DNA of 64,000 nucleotides, taken from NCBI RefSeq assembly GCF_017948675.1, contig NZ_JAGFBU010000005.1:212541-276540 (forward strand). The letters run 5' to 3'. Every line of letters begins with the position of its first letter. Positions within the stretch are counted from its first letter, which is position 1. Of this stretch, positions 35,119-45,100 are shown one piece after another. A program made the position numbers and the translations under genes. Below the pieces are notes generated by a model. It was not told the origin of the DNA, did not search any database, and saw nothing but the letters and a program-made list of their open reading frames with translations. Source of the stretch: Flavobacterium flabelliforme (GTDB lineage: Bacteria > Bacteroidota > Bacteroidia > Flavobacteriales > Flavobacteriaceae).

Positions 35119-35240
35119 CCAAGCAAATATATCCTGAAAATCGTAATTCAATAAAAGGTCAACTAGTGATGCTTATTGACGAACTAATCTCGTCAATACA
35201 TACTCCTAAGTGGATATCTTTGTTGAATTACGATTTTTTG
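35119..35240. other. Strongly structured non-coding element between tolC and pheT
   Basis: AAAATCGTAATTCAA (35137-35151) and TTGAATTACGATTTT (35223-35237) are perfect 15-base complements, and the right arm runs on into TTTTTT. Inside, TATTGACGA (35174-35182) and TCGTCAATA (35190-35198) form a second perfect stem, extended imperfectly on both sides. In addition, CAAATATATCC (35124-35134) complements GGATATCTTTG (35212-35222) at 10 of 11 positions, a pairing that would cross the outer stem as in a pseudoknot. It could be the tolC terminator, a small RNA or the relic of a mobile element. Confidence 0.6.
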
Positions 35241-35536
35241 AATTATTGCAATTGAAAAGAAATAGAAACAATTAAAGGAATTATTTCTGCTTTTAAAACT
35301 CTTACATCAGCAATGTTTTCCAATTATTGGATAATTGTTTAATTAATTTTTATCTCATGCCCTTCTGTTAACAAACTCACTTTTCCATAAATAACAAATA
35401 TTGAATTTTATATCTCATTAATATCTTTTTTGAAAACTCGATTTTTGTTTCAATTCTATTATAGCATCTATAGCTATTGTTTGAAAAGAGTTAGAAAAAA
35501 CAAAAAATTTTGTTTCTTTCTACAGTCTGCAATCCT
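35241..35536. other. Non-coding AT-rich stretch before pheT
   Basis: I find no gene here. The sequence is AT-rich with homopolymer runs. Nothing clearly resembles a T-box or a Phe leader peptide. Confidence 0.5.
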
Positions 35537-35544
35537 TATATTTG
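35537..35544 (+). promoter_or_regulatory. Candidate -7 element TATATTTG of pheT
   Basis: This is an exact TAnnTTTG match 21 bases upstream of the pheT ATG. The nearest upstream TTTTG (35508-35512) gives a long 24-bp spacer. Confidence 0.55.
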
Positions 35545-35565
35545 CAATCTCATTAAAATTGACAG

Positions 35566-37986
35566 ATGAAAATATCGTACAACTGGTTAAAACAATTTAT
35601 TAAAGTAGATTCTAATTCTGAAGAAACAGCAGCTTTACTAACAGATTTAGGTCTTGAAGTAGAGATTGTTGAAAAATACCAATCGGTTAAAGGGGGATTA
35701 GAAGGGATTGTTATAGGACATGTTCTTACTTGTATTCAACATCCAGATGCAGACCGTTTAAAAATAACCACAGTAGATTTAGGTACTGGAACACCAGTAC
35801 AAATTGTATGCGGTGCCAGCAATGTTGCAGCTGGACAAAAAGTACCCGTTGCTACTATCGGGACGGTTTTATATGATAAAGAAGGTGTTGCTTTTACCAT
35901 AAAAAAAGGAAAAATTCGTGGTCAGGAAAGTCACGGAATGATTTGCGCAGAAGATGAACTAGGATTAGGTGAAAGTCATGATGGAATAATGGTTCTTGAT
36001 GATGAATTAATTCCAGGAACTCCAGCAGCAACTGTTTTTAAAATTGAAAATGATGAAGTTTTTGAAATTGGTTTAACACCCAATCGCGCAGATGCCATGA
36101 GTCATTTAGGAACTGCACGTGATTTAAGAGCTGGAATGTTGCAAAAAGGAATCAATGTAGAATTGATTACGCCATCTGTAAGTAATTTTAGAGTTGATAA
36201 AAGAACTTTAAAAATTGATATTGATGTAAAAGATCCAAAACTTGCTCCAAGATATTGTGGAGTAACTATTTCTGGTATCGAGGTGAAACCCTCACCTGCT
36301 TGGTTGCAAAATAGATTAAAAGCAATCGGTTTGAATCCAAAAAATAATATTGTTGATGTTACCAACTATGTTCTACACGAATTAGGCCAACCATTACATG
36401 CTTTTGATGCTTCAAAAATTAATGGAAAAATTATAGTACAAACTCTTCCTACAGGAACTAAGTTTATTACTTTAGATGATATCGAAAGAACTTTGCACGA
36501 AGAAGATTTAATGATTTGTGATGAGAAAGGTCCTTTATGTATTGCAGGTGTTTTTGGTGGAAAAAAATCTGGAGTTTCGGAGACAACTACTTCAATTTTC
36601 TTAGAAAGTGCTTACTTTAATCCAGTAAGTGTTAGAAAATCAGCTAAAAGACACCAATTGAATACTGATGCTTCTTTTAGATTTGAAAGAGGTATTGATC
36701 CAACTATAACTGAATATGCCTTAAAAAGAGCCGCTTTATTAATACAAGAGGTTGCTGGTGGAGAAATAACATCAGATGTAATTAATGTTTATCCAAAGAA
36801 AATTGAAGATTTTACAGTTTTTTTAAACTTTAGTAAAGTAGCGAAAATTATTGGTGAAGTTTTACCAAACGATACCATTAAAAAAATATTAGTTTCTCTA
36901 GATATTAAAGTTAATAGTGTTTCTGATGCAGGATTAGGATTAACAATTCCTTCCTATCGAGTTGATGTTCAAAGAGAGATTGATGTAATAGAAGAAATTT
37001 TAAGAGTTTATGGCTACAACAACATCAATTTTTCTGAAAAAGTTAATGCAACTGTAGCGAATTCTCCAAGAAATGAAGATTATAAAATTCAAAATATAAT
37101 AGCTACTCAATTAAATTCACAAGGTTTTAATGAAATGATGGCTAATTCATTAACAACGGCCTCTTATGTTGAACTTTCAGAAGAACTGAAAGCTTCTCAT
37201 AATGTGACCATGTTAAATCCTTTAAGTGCCGATTTAGCTACAATGAGACAATCATTATTGTTTTCTGGTCTTGAAGCAGTATCTTATAATATTAATCGTA
37301 AAAATGCTGATTTAAAATTATTTGAATTCGGAAAAACCTATCATAACTACCTTGCAGGTTATGAAGAAAAAAAGCATTTAAGTTTATTTCAAACTGGAAA
37401 TAGAAATCAAGAAAATTGGACTCAGACAAATAAACCATCTGATTTCTTTTTATTCAAAGGGTATGTGAGCTTAATTCTCTCTAGATTAGGATTGACTAAA
37501 TCTCAAAATGTTCCTGCAACTTCAGACGTTTTTTCTGAAGGAATTGCAATTGCTTATGGTAACGATACGATTGTTGAATTAGGAGTGGTAAAAAAATCAA
37601 TACTAAAACATTTTGGAATCAAACAAGTAGTTTTTTATGCAGATTTTAACTGGGCGTTAATTTTAAAATTAATTTCTACAAAAATAAAGTATACTGAAAT
37701 TCCGAAATACCCTGAAGTACGTCGTGATTTAGCGTTATTAATTGATCAAAGTATAAATTATCAAACTATTTATTCATTAGCAAAACAAACTGAAAAAGTT
37801 TTATTGAAAGACATAAACTTGTTTGACGTTTATGAAGGAGAAAATCTACCAGAAGGTAAAAAATCATACGCACTAAGATTTACGATACAAGATAATGCGA
37901 AGACTTTGACAGATATACAAATTGATAAAATCATGAGCAAATTACAAACCGCTTTTGAAACTGAACTTGGTGCAAGCTTAAGATAA
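35566..37986 (+). CDS. pheT: Phenylalanyl-tRNA synthetase beta subunit
   Basis: The beta subunit of the alpha2-beta2 enzyme binds tRNA-Phe and edits mischarged Tyr-tRNA. The 806 residues fit the long bacterial form. An EMAPII-like tRNA-binding domain covers residues about 40-150 (GHVLTCIQHPDADRLKITTV), followed by the B3/B4 editing region (about 210-385, with SFRFERGIDP) and B5 (about 405-475). A synthetase-like core follows, and the FDX-ACB anticodon-binding domain ends the protein (about 712-806, with PKYPEVRRDLALLID). The pheS gene is not adjacent, as is usual in this group. Confidence 0.97.
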   Translation: MKISYNWLKQFIKVDSNSEETAALLTDLGLEVEIVEKYQSVKGGLEGIVIGHVLTCIQHPDADRLKITTVDLGTGTPVQIVCGASNVAAGQKVPVATIGTVLYDKEGVAFTIKKGKIRGQESHGMICAEDELGLGESHDGIMVLDDELIPGTPAATVFKIENDEVFEIGLTPNRADAMSHLGTARDLRAGMLQKGINVELITPSVSNFRVDKRTLKIDIDVKDPKLAPRYCGVTISGIEVKPSPAWLQNRLKAIGLNPKNNIVDVTNYVLHELGQPLHAFDASKINGKIIVQTLPTGTKFITLDDIERTLHEEDLMICDEKGPLCIAGVFGGKKSGVSETTTSIFLESAYFNPVSVRKSAKRHQLNTDASFRFERGIDPTITEYALKRAALLIQEVAGGEITSDVINVYPKKIEDFTVFLNFSKVAKIIGEVLPNDTIKKILVSLDIKVNSVSDAGLGLTIPSYRVDVQREIDVIEEILRVYGYNNINFSEKVNATVANSPRNEDYKIQNIIATQLNSQGFNEMMANSLTTASYVELSEELKASHNVTMLNPLSADLATMRQSLLFSGLEAVSYNINRKNADLKLFEFGKTYHNYLAGYEEKKHLSLFQTGNRNQENWTQTNKPSDFFLFKGYVSLILSRLGLTKSQNVPATSDVFSEGIAIAYGNDTIVELGVVKKSILKHFGIKQVVFYADFNWALILKLISTKIKYTEIPKYPEVRRDLALLIDQSINYQTIYSLAKQTEKVLLKDINLFDVYEGENLPEGKKSYALRFTIQDNAKTLTDIQIDKIMSKLQTAFETELGASLR

Positions 37987-37999
37987 TTTTTTTTTTTTG

Positions 38000-38035
38000 A
38001 AATCCCATTTGTTCCGATAAATGGGATTTTTTTAT
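38000..38035 (+). terminator. Intrinsic terminator of pheT
   Basis: AAATCCCATTT (38000-38010) pairs with AAATGGGATTT (38019-38029) around GTTCCGAT, followed by a T-run. It begins 14 bases after the stop codon. Confidence 0.9.
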
Positions 38036-38038
38036 ATA

Positions 38039-38069
38039 AAAAAGGTTCTGCAAAATGCAGAACCTTTTT
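38039..38069 (-). terminator. Intrinsic terminator of the fasciclin gene
   Basis: AAAAAGGTTCTGCA (38039-38052) pairs perfectly with TGCAGAACCTTTTT (38056-38069) around a 3-base loop. It lies 31 bases beyond the minus-strand fasciclin stop. Confidence 0.9.
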
Positions 38070-38100
38070 CCTAAACAAAAAACAAACCTATTATCAAAAA

Positions 38101-38655
38101 TTAACTTTTTGGCAAAACAACAGCATCAACTACGTGAATTACACCATTTGATTGATCTACATCTGCAATTGTTACTTTAGCACTTTTTCCATTTTCATCT
38201 GTTATGTACAAGTTTTTTCCTTTCATCCAAGCAGTTAATGTACCACCACTTACTGTTTTAAGAGTAGCTTTTCCATTACCCATTTTAATAGCTTTAGCTA
38301 TATCAGAAGAATTCATTTTTCCTGCAACAACATGATAGGTTAAAATTGTTTGTAGCATTTTAAGATTCTCTGGCTTCAATAATGTCTCCACAGTACCTTT
38401 TGGTAATTTATTAAACGCTGCATTTGTTGGGGCAAAAACGGTGAATGGTCCTTTACTTTGTAATGTTTCAACTAATCCTGCTGCTTTAACTGCTGCAACA
38501 AGTGTAGTGTGATCTTTTGAGTTTACTGCATTTTCAACAATATTTTTAGTTGGATACATAGCTGCTCCACCAACCATAACTGTTTTTTGTGCGAATGAGG
38601 TAGCTCCAAATACTAATGCGATAAATGCAATTGATAAAATTTTTCTAGTTTTCAT
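38101..38655 (-). CDS. Exported fasciclin (FAS1) domain protein
   Basis: This 184-residue protein has a signal peptide (cleavage after TSFAQ, about residue 22) and one FAS1 domain covering residues about 40-184. The H1 motif GPFTVFAPTNAAFNKLP and H2 motif VIHVVDAVVLPKS are clear. FAS1 domains mediate adhesion or carbohydrate contact at the surface. In Flavobacterium such proteins are often abundant and stress-linked, but that is background and not visible here. No TAnnTTTG box is seen upstream, so an alternative sigma factor is possible. Confidence 0.92.
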   Translation of the reverse strand: MKTRKILSIAFIALVFGATSFAQKTVMVGGAAMYPTKNIVENAVNSKDHTTLVAAVKAAGLVETLQSKGPFTVFAPTNAAFNKLPKGTVETLLKPENLKMLQTILTYHVVAGKMNSSDIAKAIKMGNGKATLKTVSGGTLTAWMKGKNLYITDENGKSAKVTIADVDQSNGVIHVVDAVVLPKS

Positions 38656-38794
38656 AAAATCTATTTTTTTAAGTTATATAAAGTCATTTACGCAGATCAA
38701 TTCGTTTTGGTTTTAAAAAAGAGAATTTTATTTTAATTTTGTTTTTGTAAAAAACATATTAAACTTATAATCAGCATTTTAACTAAAAATAAAA

Positions 38795-38828
38795 AAAAGC
38801 AATAAAGTTAAAAACTCTATTGCTTTCT
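38795..38828 (-). terminator. Terminator of the T9SS adhesin operon
   Basis: AAAGCAATAAAG (38796-38807) pairs with CTCTATTGCTTT (38815-38826) with one mismatch, with a long A-run on the left that becomes the U-run on the minus strand. It follows the OmpA stop at 38859. Confidence 0.75.
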
Positions 38829-38858
38829 ATCTCAAAATTTTAGTTGGTATTTAAAAAA

Positions 38859-41114
38859 CTATAAATCCTTAATTACAAACTCACTTCTTCTATTCAATTC
38901 ATGTTGTTCTTCGTCACATGAATTTTCTGGAATGCACTTAATTATAGGAACAGATTCTCCATAACCTTTAGATATTAGTCTATTTTTTTTAATTCCTTGC
39001 TCTAATATATAATTTTTAGTAGCATCGGCTCTTTTTTGAGAGAGATCTGCATTAAATTTTGCATTTCCTCTATTATCTGTATGAGAACCAATTTCTACAA
39101 CCATATCTGGATATTTATTCATCAACTCTACAATGCGATTCAAAATTCTTTTTGATTCTTTACGAATGTACCACATATTGTAATCAAAATAAATAGGATC
39201 CGTTTTAATAATCAATCTATTTTTATCTTTAATAACATCATTTTCTGCCGCCATAATAGAAGCTGTCTTTTCTTTTTTCTTAGAAATTTCAAGCTCTGAT
39301 GCTTTCTTATCTGCAATTATTTTTTCGGTTTTTAGTTGTTGTGCAGCCAAAACATCTGCCATTTTTTTAGATTTAAGTGCAATAGCATCCTCTTTTTTCT
39401 TTTGAGTTAAAGCAATACTTTCTTCTTTTTTTCTTTGTTGAATTTCAATAGCATCAGATTTCCTTTTTTGTTCAATAGCAATTAATTCAGCTTCTTTTAA
39501 TTGTTGTGCTACTAATAAATCTTTAGCTTTTTGCTGTTCATCCGCTAATTCTTGCTCTTTTTTAATAATTTCCAAAGATCTAATTCGCATAGAACCATCA
39601 TTCATTTGATCTCTTTCGGAATTGATTTGTAATTTTTTACTATTGTCAGTATAATTTTCTTTGCTAACAAATAAAGAATACTTTACATCACAGGGAACTT
39701 TAAAACTAAATTTACCATCTAATGAAGTAACCATTTTATCAATCTCTTGATTTAAATCATTTTTCAAAATAAGGATAGCATTCTCTAAAACTAAATTTGA
39801 ATCAACATCTGTTATTGTACCAGCAATATACTGTTTACAATTTTCAATTATTAAATCTTTAATTTCTTTCAACGAATAAATATCATCTTTACCCTTGCCT
39901 CCTATTCTATCAGATGAGAAATAACCTAGTTTAGAATCAGAGTCTATATAAAATGCAAAATCATCAAAACCTGAATTTACAGGTAATCCGACGTTTTCTG
40001 GTTTAGAATAAGAACCACTTTCTAATTTCGAAACAAAAATATCCAATGCACCAAAACCCTCATGTCCATTTGATGAGAAATATAATTTGTTGTCTTTGGA
40101 AATAAAAGGAAATTGTTCTCTTTTTGAAGTGTTTATTTGATCTCCCAAATTGATTGGTTTTCCATAATTTGATCCATTTATAGAAACGCTAAAAATATCA
40201 AATGATCCCAATGTTCCCGGCATATCTGAAGCGAAATATAATGTTTTTTCATCTGTGCTTAACGCAGGATGTTCTACTGAATAATTAGCGTTATTAAATG
40301 GCAATGAAATGATATTTGTCCATTTATTATTAACTAATTCAGCTTTGAAAATTTGAATTGTTGAAATTTTATCTTCATTTTTAGCTCTTCTGCCATTGTT
40401 TGAATTGTTTCTGGTAAAATACATTGTTTTACCATCTTTTGTAAAAATAGCATTTGACTCATGCATTCCAGATTTCAAATCATTCGAAAAATTTGTAACA
40501 ATTGAATCTGTAACGACACTATTTTTTAGAGGAATACTAACTAAATTTAAATAAGATTCATTGTTCCACTTGTAGGTTTTATTAAATAAATTTGGATTCA
40601 TTTTTACAGCAGCAAATACTAAATGATCTCCATAAATAACAGCTCCAAATTCTGAATTAATTGTATTAAAGGTCATATTCTTAATTTCAAACCGATCGCC
40701 AATTGCTAAAACATTTTTTAATGTTATGATTTCTTTATCTAATTTCTCTATCGCTTTTGTATTGTTAGATTCTAAATAGAAATTTCTTAGGACAGTGTTT
40801 GCTTCTGTGTATTTTCCTTTTGCTTTTAAGGTTTGCGCATATCGGAAATAAAAATCTTCGTCTAAATCTTTTTTGTTGCTTAAAAGAGAATATTGTGTGA
40901 ATGCTTTATCGTATTGATTTGTATAATAATAACAGTCTCCTAAATTTTTGATTAGTGTAGCATTATTATTTTTTAAACTCAATTTTTCATAAATAGGAAT
41001 TGCATCGCTATAATATGTTTTTTCGAACAAACGATTTGCCCTTTGCAGATCCTGTTGTTGCGCCTGCATAAATTGCATTGAAAATAGGATTAGAAGTATA
41101 TATATTGTTTTCAT
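38859..41114 (-). CDS. OmpA-family protein with TPR, WD40-like and carboxypeptidase-regulatory-like domains
   Basis: This 751-residue cell-envelope protein has the domain order of the T9SS-associated PorE type. A signal peptide (1-18) is followed by TPR-like helices (about 20-125), PD40 beta-propeller repeats (about 135-425, for example AIFTKDGKTMYFTRNN and PALSTDEKTLYFASDM), and a carboxypeptidase-regulatory-like sandwich (about 435-510). Then comes a helix-forming linker of about 110 residues rich in Lys, Glu, Ala and Gln, and an OmpA peptidoglycan-binding domain (about 630-751, with IGSHTDNRG and NRRSEFVI). It is the last gene of the operon with the type B adhesin and PorP/SprF. It probably anchors or stabilises that export complex on peptidoglycan. 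Confidence 0.9.
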   Translation of the reverse strand: MKTIYILLILFSMQFMQAQQQDLQRANRLFEKTYYSDAIPIYEKLSLKNNNATLIKNLGDCYYYTNQYDKAFTQYSLLSNKKDLDEDFYFRYAQTLKAKGKYTEANTVLRNFYLESNNTKAIEKLDKEIITLKNVLAIGDRFEIKNMTFNTINSEFGAVIYGDHLVFAAVKMNPNLFNKTYKWNNESYLNLVSIPLKNSVVTDSIVTNFSNDLKSGMHESNAIFTKDGKTMYFTRNNSNNGRRAKNEDKISTIQIFKAELVNNKWTNIISLPFNNANYSVEHPALSTDEKTLYFASDMPGTLGSFDIFSVSINGSNYGKPINLGDQINTSKREQFPFISKDNKLYFSSNGHEGFGALDIFVSKLESGSYSKPENVGLPVNSGFDDFAFYIDSDSKLGYFSSDRIGGKGKDDIYSLKEIKDLIIENCKQYIAGTITDVDSNLVLENAILILKNDLNQEIDKMVTSLDGKFSFKVPCDVKYSLFVSKENYTDNSKKLQINSERDQMNDGSMRIRSLEIIKKEQELADEQQKAKDLLVAQQLKEAELIAIEQKRKSDAIEIQQRKKEESIALTQKKKEDAIALKSKKMADVLAAQQLKTEKIIADKKASELEISKKKEKTASIMAAENDVIKDKNRLIIKTDPIYFDYNMWYIRKESKRILNRIVELMNKYPDMVVEIGSHTDNRGNAKFNADLSQKRADATKNYILEQGIKKNRLISKGYGESVPIIKCIPENSCDEEQHELNRRSEFVIKDL

Positions 41115-41187
41115 ATGAAGAGACTTGTTTGTTAAGAAAGTTACTGGTGTTTTATTATCGGTTTAATAAACACATAAGTATATAATT

Positions 41188-42123
41188 TTAAAAAAATCTT
41201 GGTGATTTGTCGTAGCCTTTTCCTAGAAAATCTAAATTATACAATAGTACAATTTCATGAGAACCAGAATTAAATTGACTTAAATTAGAAACCGTGTAAT
41301 CATAAGAATAACCAATTCTTAGATTACGAGTTACATTAACATTCATTAACACACTTACAGCGTCATTAAATCGGTATGCTGCACCAAGCTCAAACTTCTC
41401 ATTATACAATATGTTTGCTGTCAAATCAATTGATACTGGCGCACCTTTTACAAATATTGCCATGAATGCTGGTTTAAATTTAAAGTCTTGATTAATATCA
41501 AAAACATAACCTCCAGTAAAATAAGTATGAATTTCTTCTGGACCGAAAGAATTAATAGCTTTAGTTGATTTTATGTCTTTTGAGGAAAGTAAATTAGGCG
41601 CTGATATTCCTAGATAATAATTATCAGTAAAATAAAAAGCTCCAGCACCGATATTTGGTACTGTTTCATTAACATTATTCATAAATGCAAGGTCAGTAGA
41701 TACATCACCACTATTTAAAACAAAACCATTAAAATTGGTACTTATGGTTCTGAATCCTGCTTTCAAACCAAATGAAAGTTTTTCCTTTTTACTTAGTCGA
41801 ATTGAATAAGCAAAATCAGCAAAAAAATTGGTTTCTTTCTTAGCGCCATCACCTATATCATCTGAAATTAATGAAAAGCCACCTTCTATCTTATCATTTA
41901 GAGGAGTGTGAGCAAATAAACTAAAAGTTTTCGGTGCTCCCTTTATGCCTGACCATTGGTATCTGTACATACTTCCTAAATTAAGAATTAGAGGAGTAGC
42001 CGTCGAATAGGCAGGATTTATCACACTCATATTATTCATATATTGTGTAAAATGAGGATCCTGTTGTGCGTTTGCCTTAAAAATAGTAAGGAAAAAAAAT
42101 ACAAAAAATATTGTTTTCTTCAT
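41188..42123 (-). CDS. PorP/SprF-family type IX secretion membrane protein
   Basis: This 311-residue outer-membrane beta-barrel protein has a signal peptide ending NANAQ, followed by the family hallmark QDPHFTQYMNNMSVINPAY. Proteins of this family are encoded next to, and needed for export and attachment of, T9SS cargo with a type B C-terminal domain, as with SprF for SprB in F. johnsoniae. It starts 25 bases after the adhesin gene, supporting a dedicated pair. Confidence 0.94.
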   Translation of the reverse strand: MKKTIFFVFFFLTIFKANAQQDPHFTQYMNNMSVINPAYSTATPLILNLGSMYRYQWSGIKGAPKTFSLFAHTPLNDKIEGGFSLISDDIGDGAKKETNFFADFAYSIRLSKKEKLSFGLKAGFRTISTNFNGFVLNSGDVSTDLAFMNNVNETVPNIGAGAFYFTDNYYLGISAPNLLSSKDIKSTKAINSFGPEEIHTYFTGGYVFDINQDFKFKPAFMAIFVKGAPVSIDLTANILYNEKFELGAAYRFNDAVSVLMNVNVTRNLRIGYSYDYTVSNLSQFNSGSHEIVLLYNLDFLGKGYDKSPRFF

Positions 42124-42148
42124 TAGAATAGATTTTAAAAATAAAGGA

Positions 42149-45100
42149 TTATCGATTTAAATAAAGTTGACCTTGTCTAGGAGATAAGTTGCCTTTATTA
42201 TAATTAATAATATAAAAATAGACTCCTGTTGGTGCATCGCCATTTATAAAACTTGAATTAGAGTTTTTTCCATCCCACGCAGGTTTACTACTATTCCCTT
42301 TGAATAGCACATTACCATATCTATTGTAAATTTCTAAAGAGAAATTAGGAAATAAATATTCGATATCTCTAATTTCAAAAGTATCATTAATACCGTCTCC
42401 GTTTGGAGAAAATCCATCAGGAATAATTAATCCATCAGGAGTTATATTACATGAGCTTAGAGAAACAGTTACTTCTAAAGGAAGTGAAACGCATTTTGTA
42501 GTATTGTTATAATCTACACCATAATAAGTTACTCCATCTAGAAGCAAATCAGTGTTGCTTAAAGCATTAACTTTATTGGAAGAATTATACCAAGTTAATG
42601 TTCCAGTGAAATTGGTATTGTCGGTCAAATTTTGAATCGTAGGTTTGTCAGCTCCACAAAACAACTGACCATCTGAATTTAAAATTGGTATAGGCACGCT
42701 ATTAATTAGTACATTAATTGAGGTAGCGTTTGATTGACAACCTGTAATACCATTTAGTTCTCTTAAAAAATAAGTACCCGTTACTAAAGGAGTTGTTGGT
42801 AATAATGATTGGGTACTAGTGGCAGAATTATACCATTTATACTGTAAACCATTAGGTACCAAATTAGTAACAGTATTTAAGTTTTCCTTACAAAACGCTT
42901 GATCTAAAGCTATTGGAGTAGCAGGAATAGGCAGTACATTAAAGTTTTGACTCAAAGAAATTGTTGTTTTAGAACAATTTGTTACTCCATTTGTAATATC
43001 ATTTAGAGTAAAAGTATAGGCACCCGTAGTGCTTAGTTCAGATCCTAATATAGCAAAATTAGTATTTCCTCCAACTACATTTAACGATTGCGTTTGAAAA
43101 TTAGTAGATTTAGAAGGAGACAAAAGTGTATAATCAAACAAAACTTTTGTCAAAAGCCCTAATCCAGAAACTTCTACAATCATAGGTTGATTTGGACAAA
43201 CATCTTTTACTACAAATCTCAGTGAAGAGATATCTGGAGTATCATTAACAGTAAAATTGGTTATTTTATTCATTAAAAGTGTACAACCACTTATGCTATT
43301 AGTGATTGCAGAAATAGTAAAATTACTTACACCAGCAGTAGTAAGATTGGTTGGTGAAATAGTAAAATTTACCTTTCCGTTTACAACATCCAAAGAAATC
43401 GTTTGAAGATTAACAGTATTTTTACCTGTAATAGTATAACTAAGATCAATTTTATTTAATGATTGCAAACCTTCTAATTCTATAGTAGCACCTTGTCCAA
43501 GACATACATCTTTAATAATTACAACCAAATTTAATGCATCTGGTAAAGGTTTTACATCAAAAAATTGACTTAATATGGCTGCAGTAAAACAGTTAGTAAC
43601 AGCATTAGTAATTCTATTAATTACCAATGTTGTAGAGCCAGAATTAGGAATAATAGTAGAAGGAATTTTAAAGAAACCTACTCCATTTGTAATGCGAAGC
43701 AAATCTGAAATTCCACTAGCCGTGTTTGTACCAGTCAAACTGTAAAGAATGTTATAATCACCATCTGCTAAGTTTGAAGGACCTTCAAAGTTTACAATTA
43801 CATCTGAAGAAGGACAAACAGCGTCAATTCTTAATACTGCATTGTTAATTTCTGGTGATATATAAACTTGTACGTTTGCTGGTTTTAAAACTGATTCACA
43901 ACTAGTAGTTAGATTTTTTTCTTTTACAAAATAAGTTCCTGTATTTAATACGGTTGTATTAGGTAAAGGTGTAGTGCTTGTATTAGAATCAAACCACTGA
44001 TATTGGTTACCTTGAGGTATTAATTGAGCAACAGTTGCATTTTCAGATTCACAAAATTTCAAATCAGTAGTTGTAGGATCTGGAAGAGCATAAACAGTAA
44101 AGTTTTTTGTTTTATTTAAACTAATCATACAACCAGTGATTGCATTAGTTACACTTAGAATAGTAAAAGTAGTATCACCTGATAAAGAAATTTTGCTTGA
44201 AGGAATTGAAAATGTACCTTTTCCTAAAGCTACAGGAAAAGTCACCAGCGTAGTTCCGGCAATATTGCTTCCAGACAAATCATAACTAACGGTAACAGAA
44301 GTTAAATTTCCTAAACCAGTTACATTTACTTCTGTTTCTTGATTTATACAAACATTTTCAACTGTAATATTTAAACTAGGTAGATCTAAACGAGGATTTA
44401 TAATAAGATCACCATTAAGAGTAGCTGTGTTAATACAACCAGTAGTTGTGTTTATAATTTTAGAAATTGTAATTTTTGTTGTCCCACTTTTACCTATAAA
44501 TGCAGCAGGAATAACAAAGGAAGAAATTCCTCCAACAACATCTATGGTTGCAGGTACTCCGTTTAAAATATTACTTCCACTTAGGTTATAAACAATATCA
44601 TACAATCCATCAGAAAGATTTGATGTTCCAGAGAATTGAACTATAGCTTCATTATCTTGGCAAATTGGAGCAAGTGTTAATGTTGCGTTATCAATTTTTG
44701 GAATTGGAGTGATCTTAATAATTGCTGAAAAATTAGGAATAATATTGTTACAAATACCTAGAGTATTTGCACTAACAATATTAGTAACAGTTATGGTATA
44801 ATCTCCAACTGATGAAAAATTATTAGGAGCAATTGGAAAAATTAAAACATTATTTACAAAATCTTGTGTCGTTGTCATTGAATTTGCTGCTCCTGATACC
44901 GTATAGGTTATTGTATAGCGACCATCTGGGATATTGACAACATCACTAATACGTGCCTGAACTAATGTTCTACCTATATCACTTTCGCAAATTGAAGAGT
45001 TGACGGTTAAAATAGCTCCCGTATAATCTAATAATCGCTCAATTGTAATATCGACATTTGAAGTTTGATTTTGACATACATTATTATCTGTGAAGGCGGT

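Noticed and set aside
35241..35565. T-box or Phe attenuator before pheT
   Set aside because: No run of Phe codons in a short leader frame and no T-box sequence is recognisable.
42929..45034. CRISPR-like or satellite DNA repeats
   Set aside because: The repetition is at protein level with highly diverged DNA inside one coding region, and there are no regular spacers.
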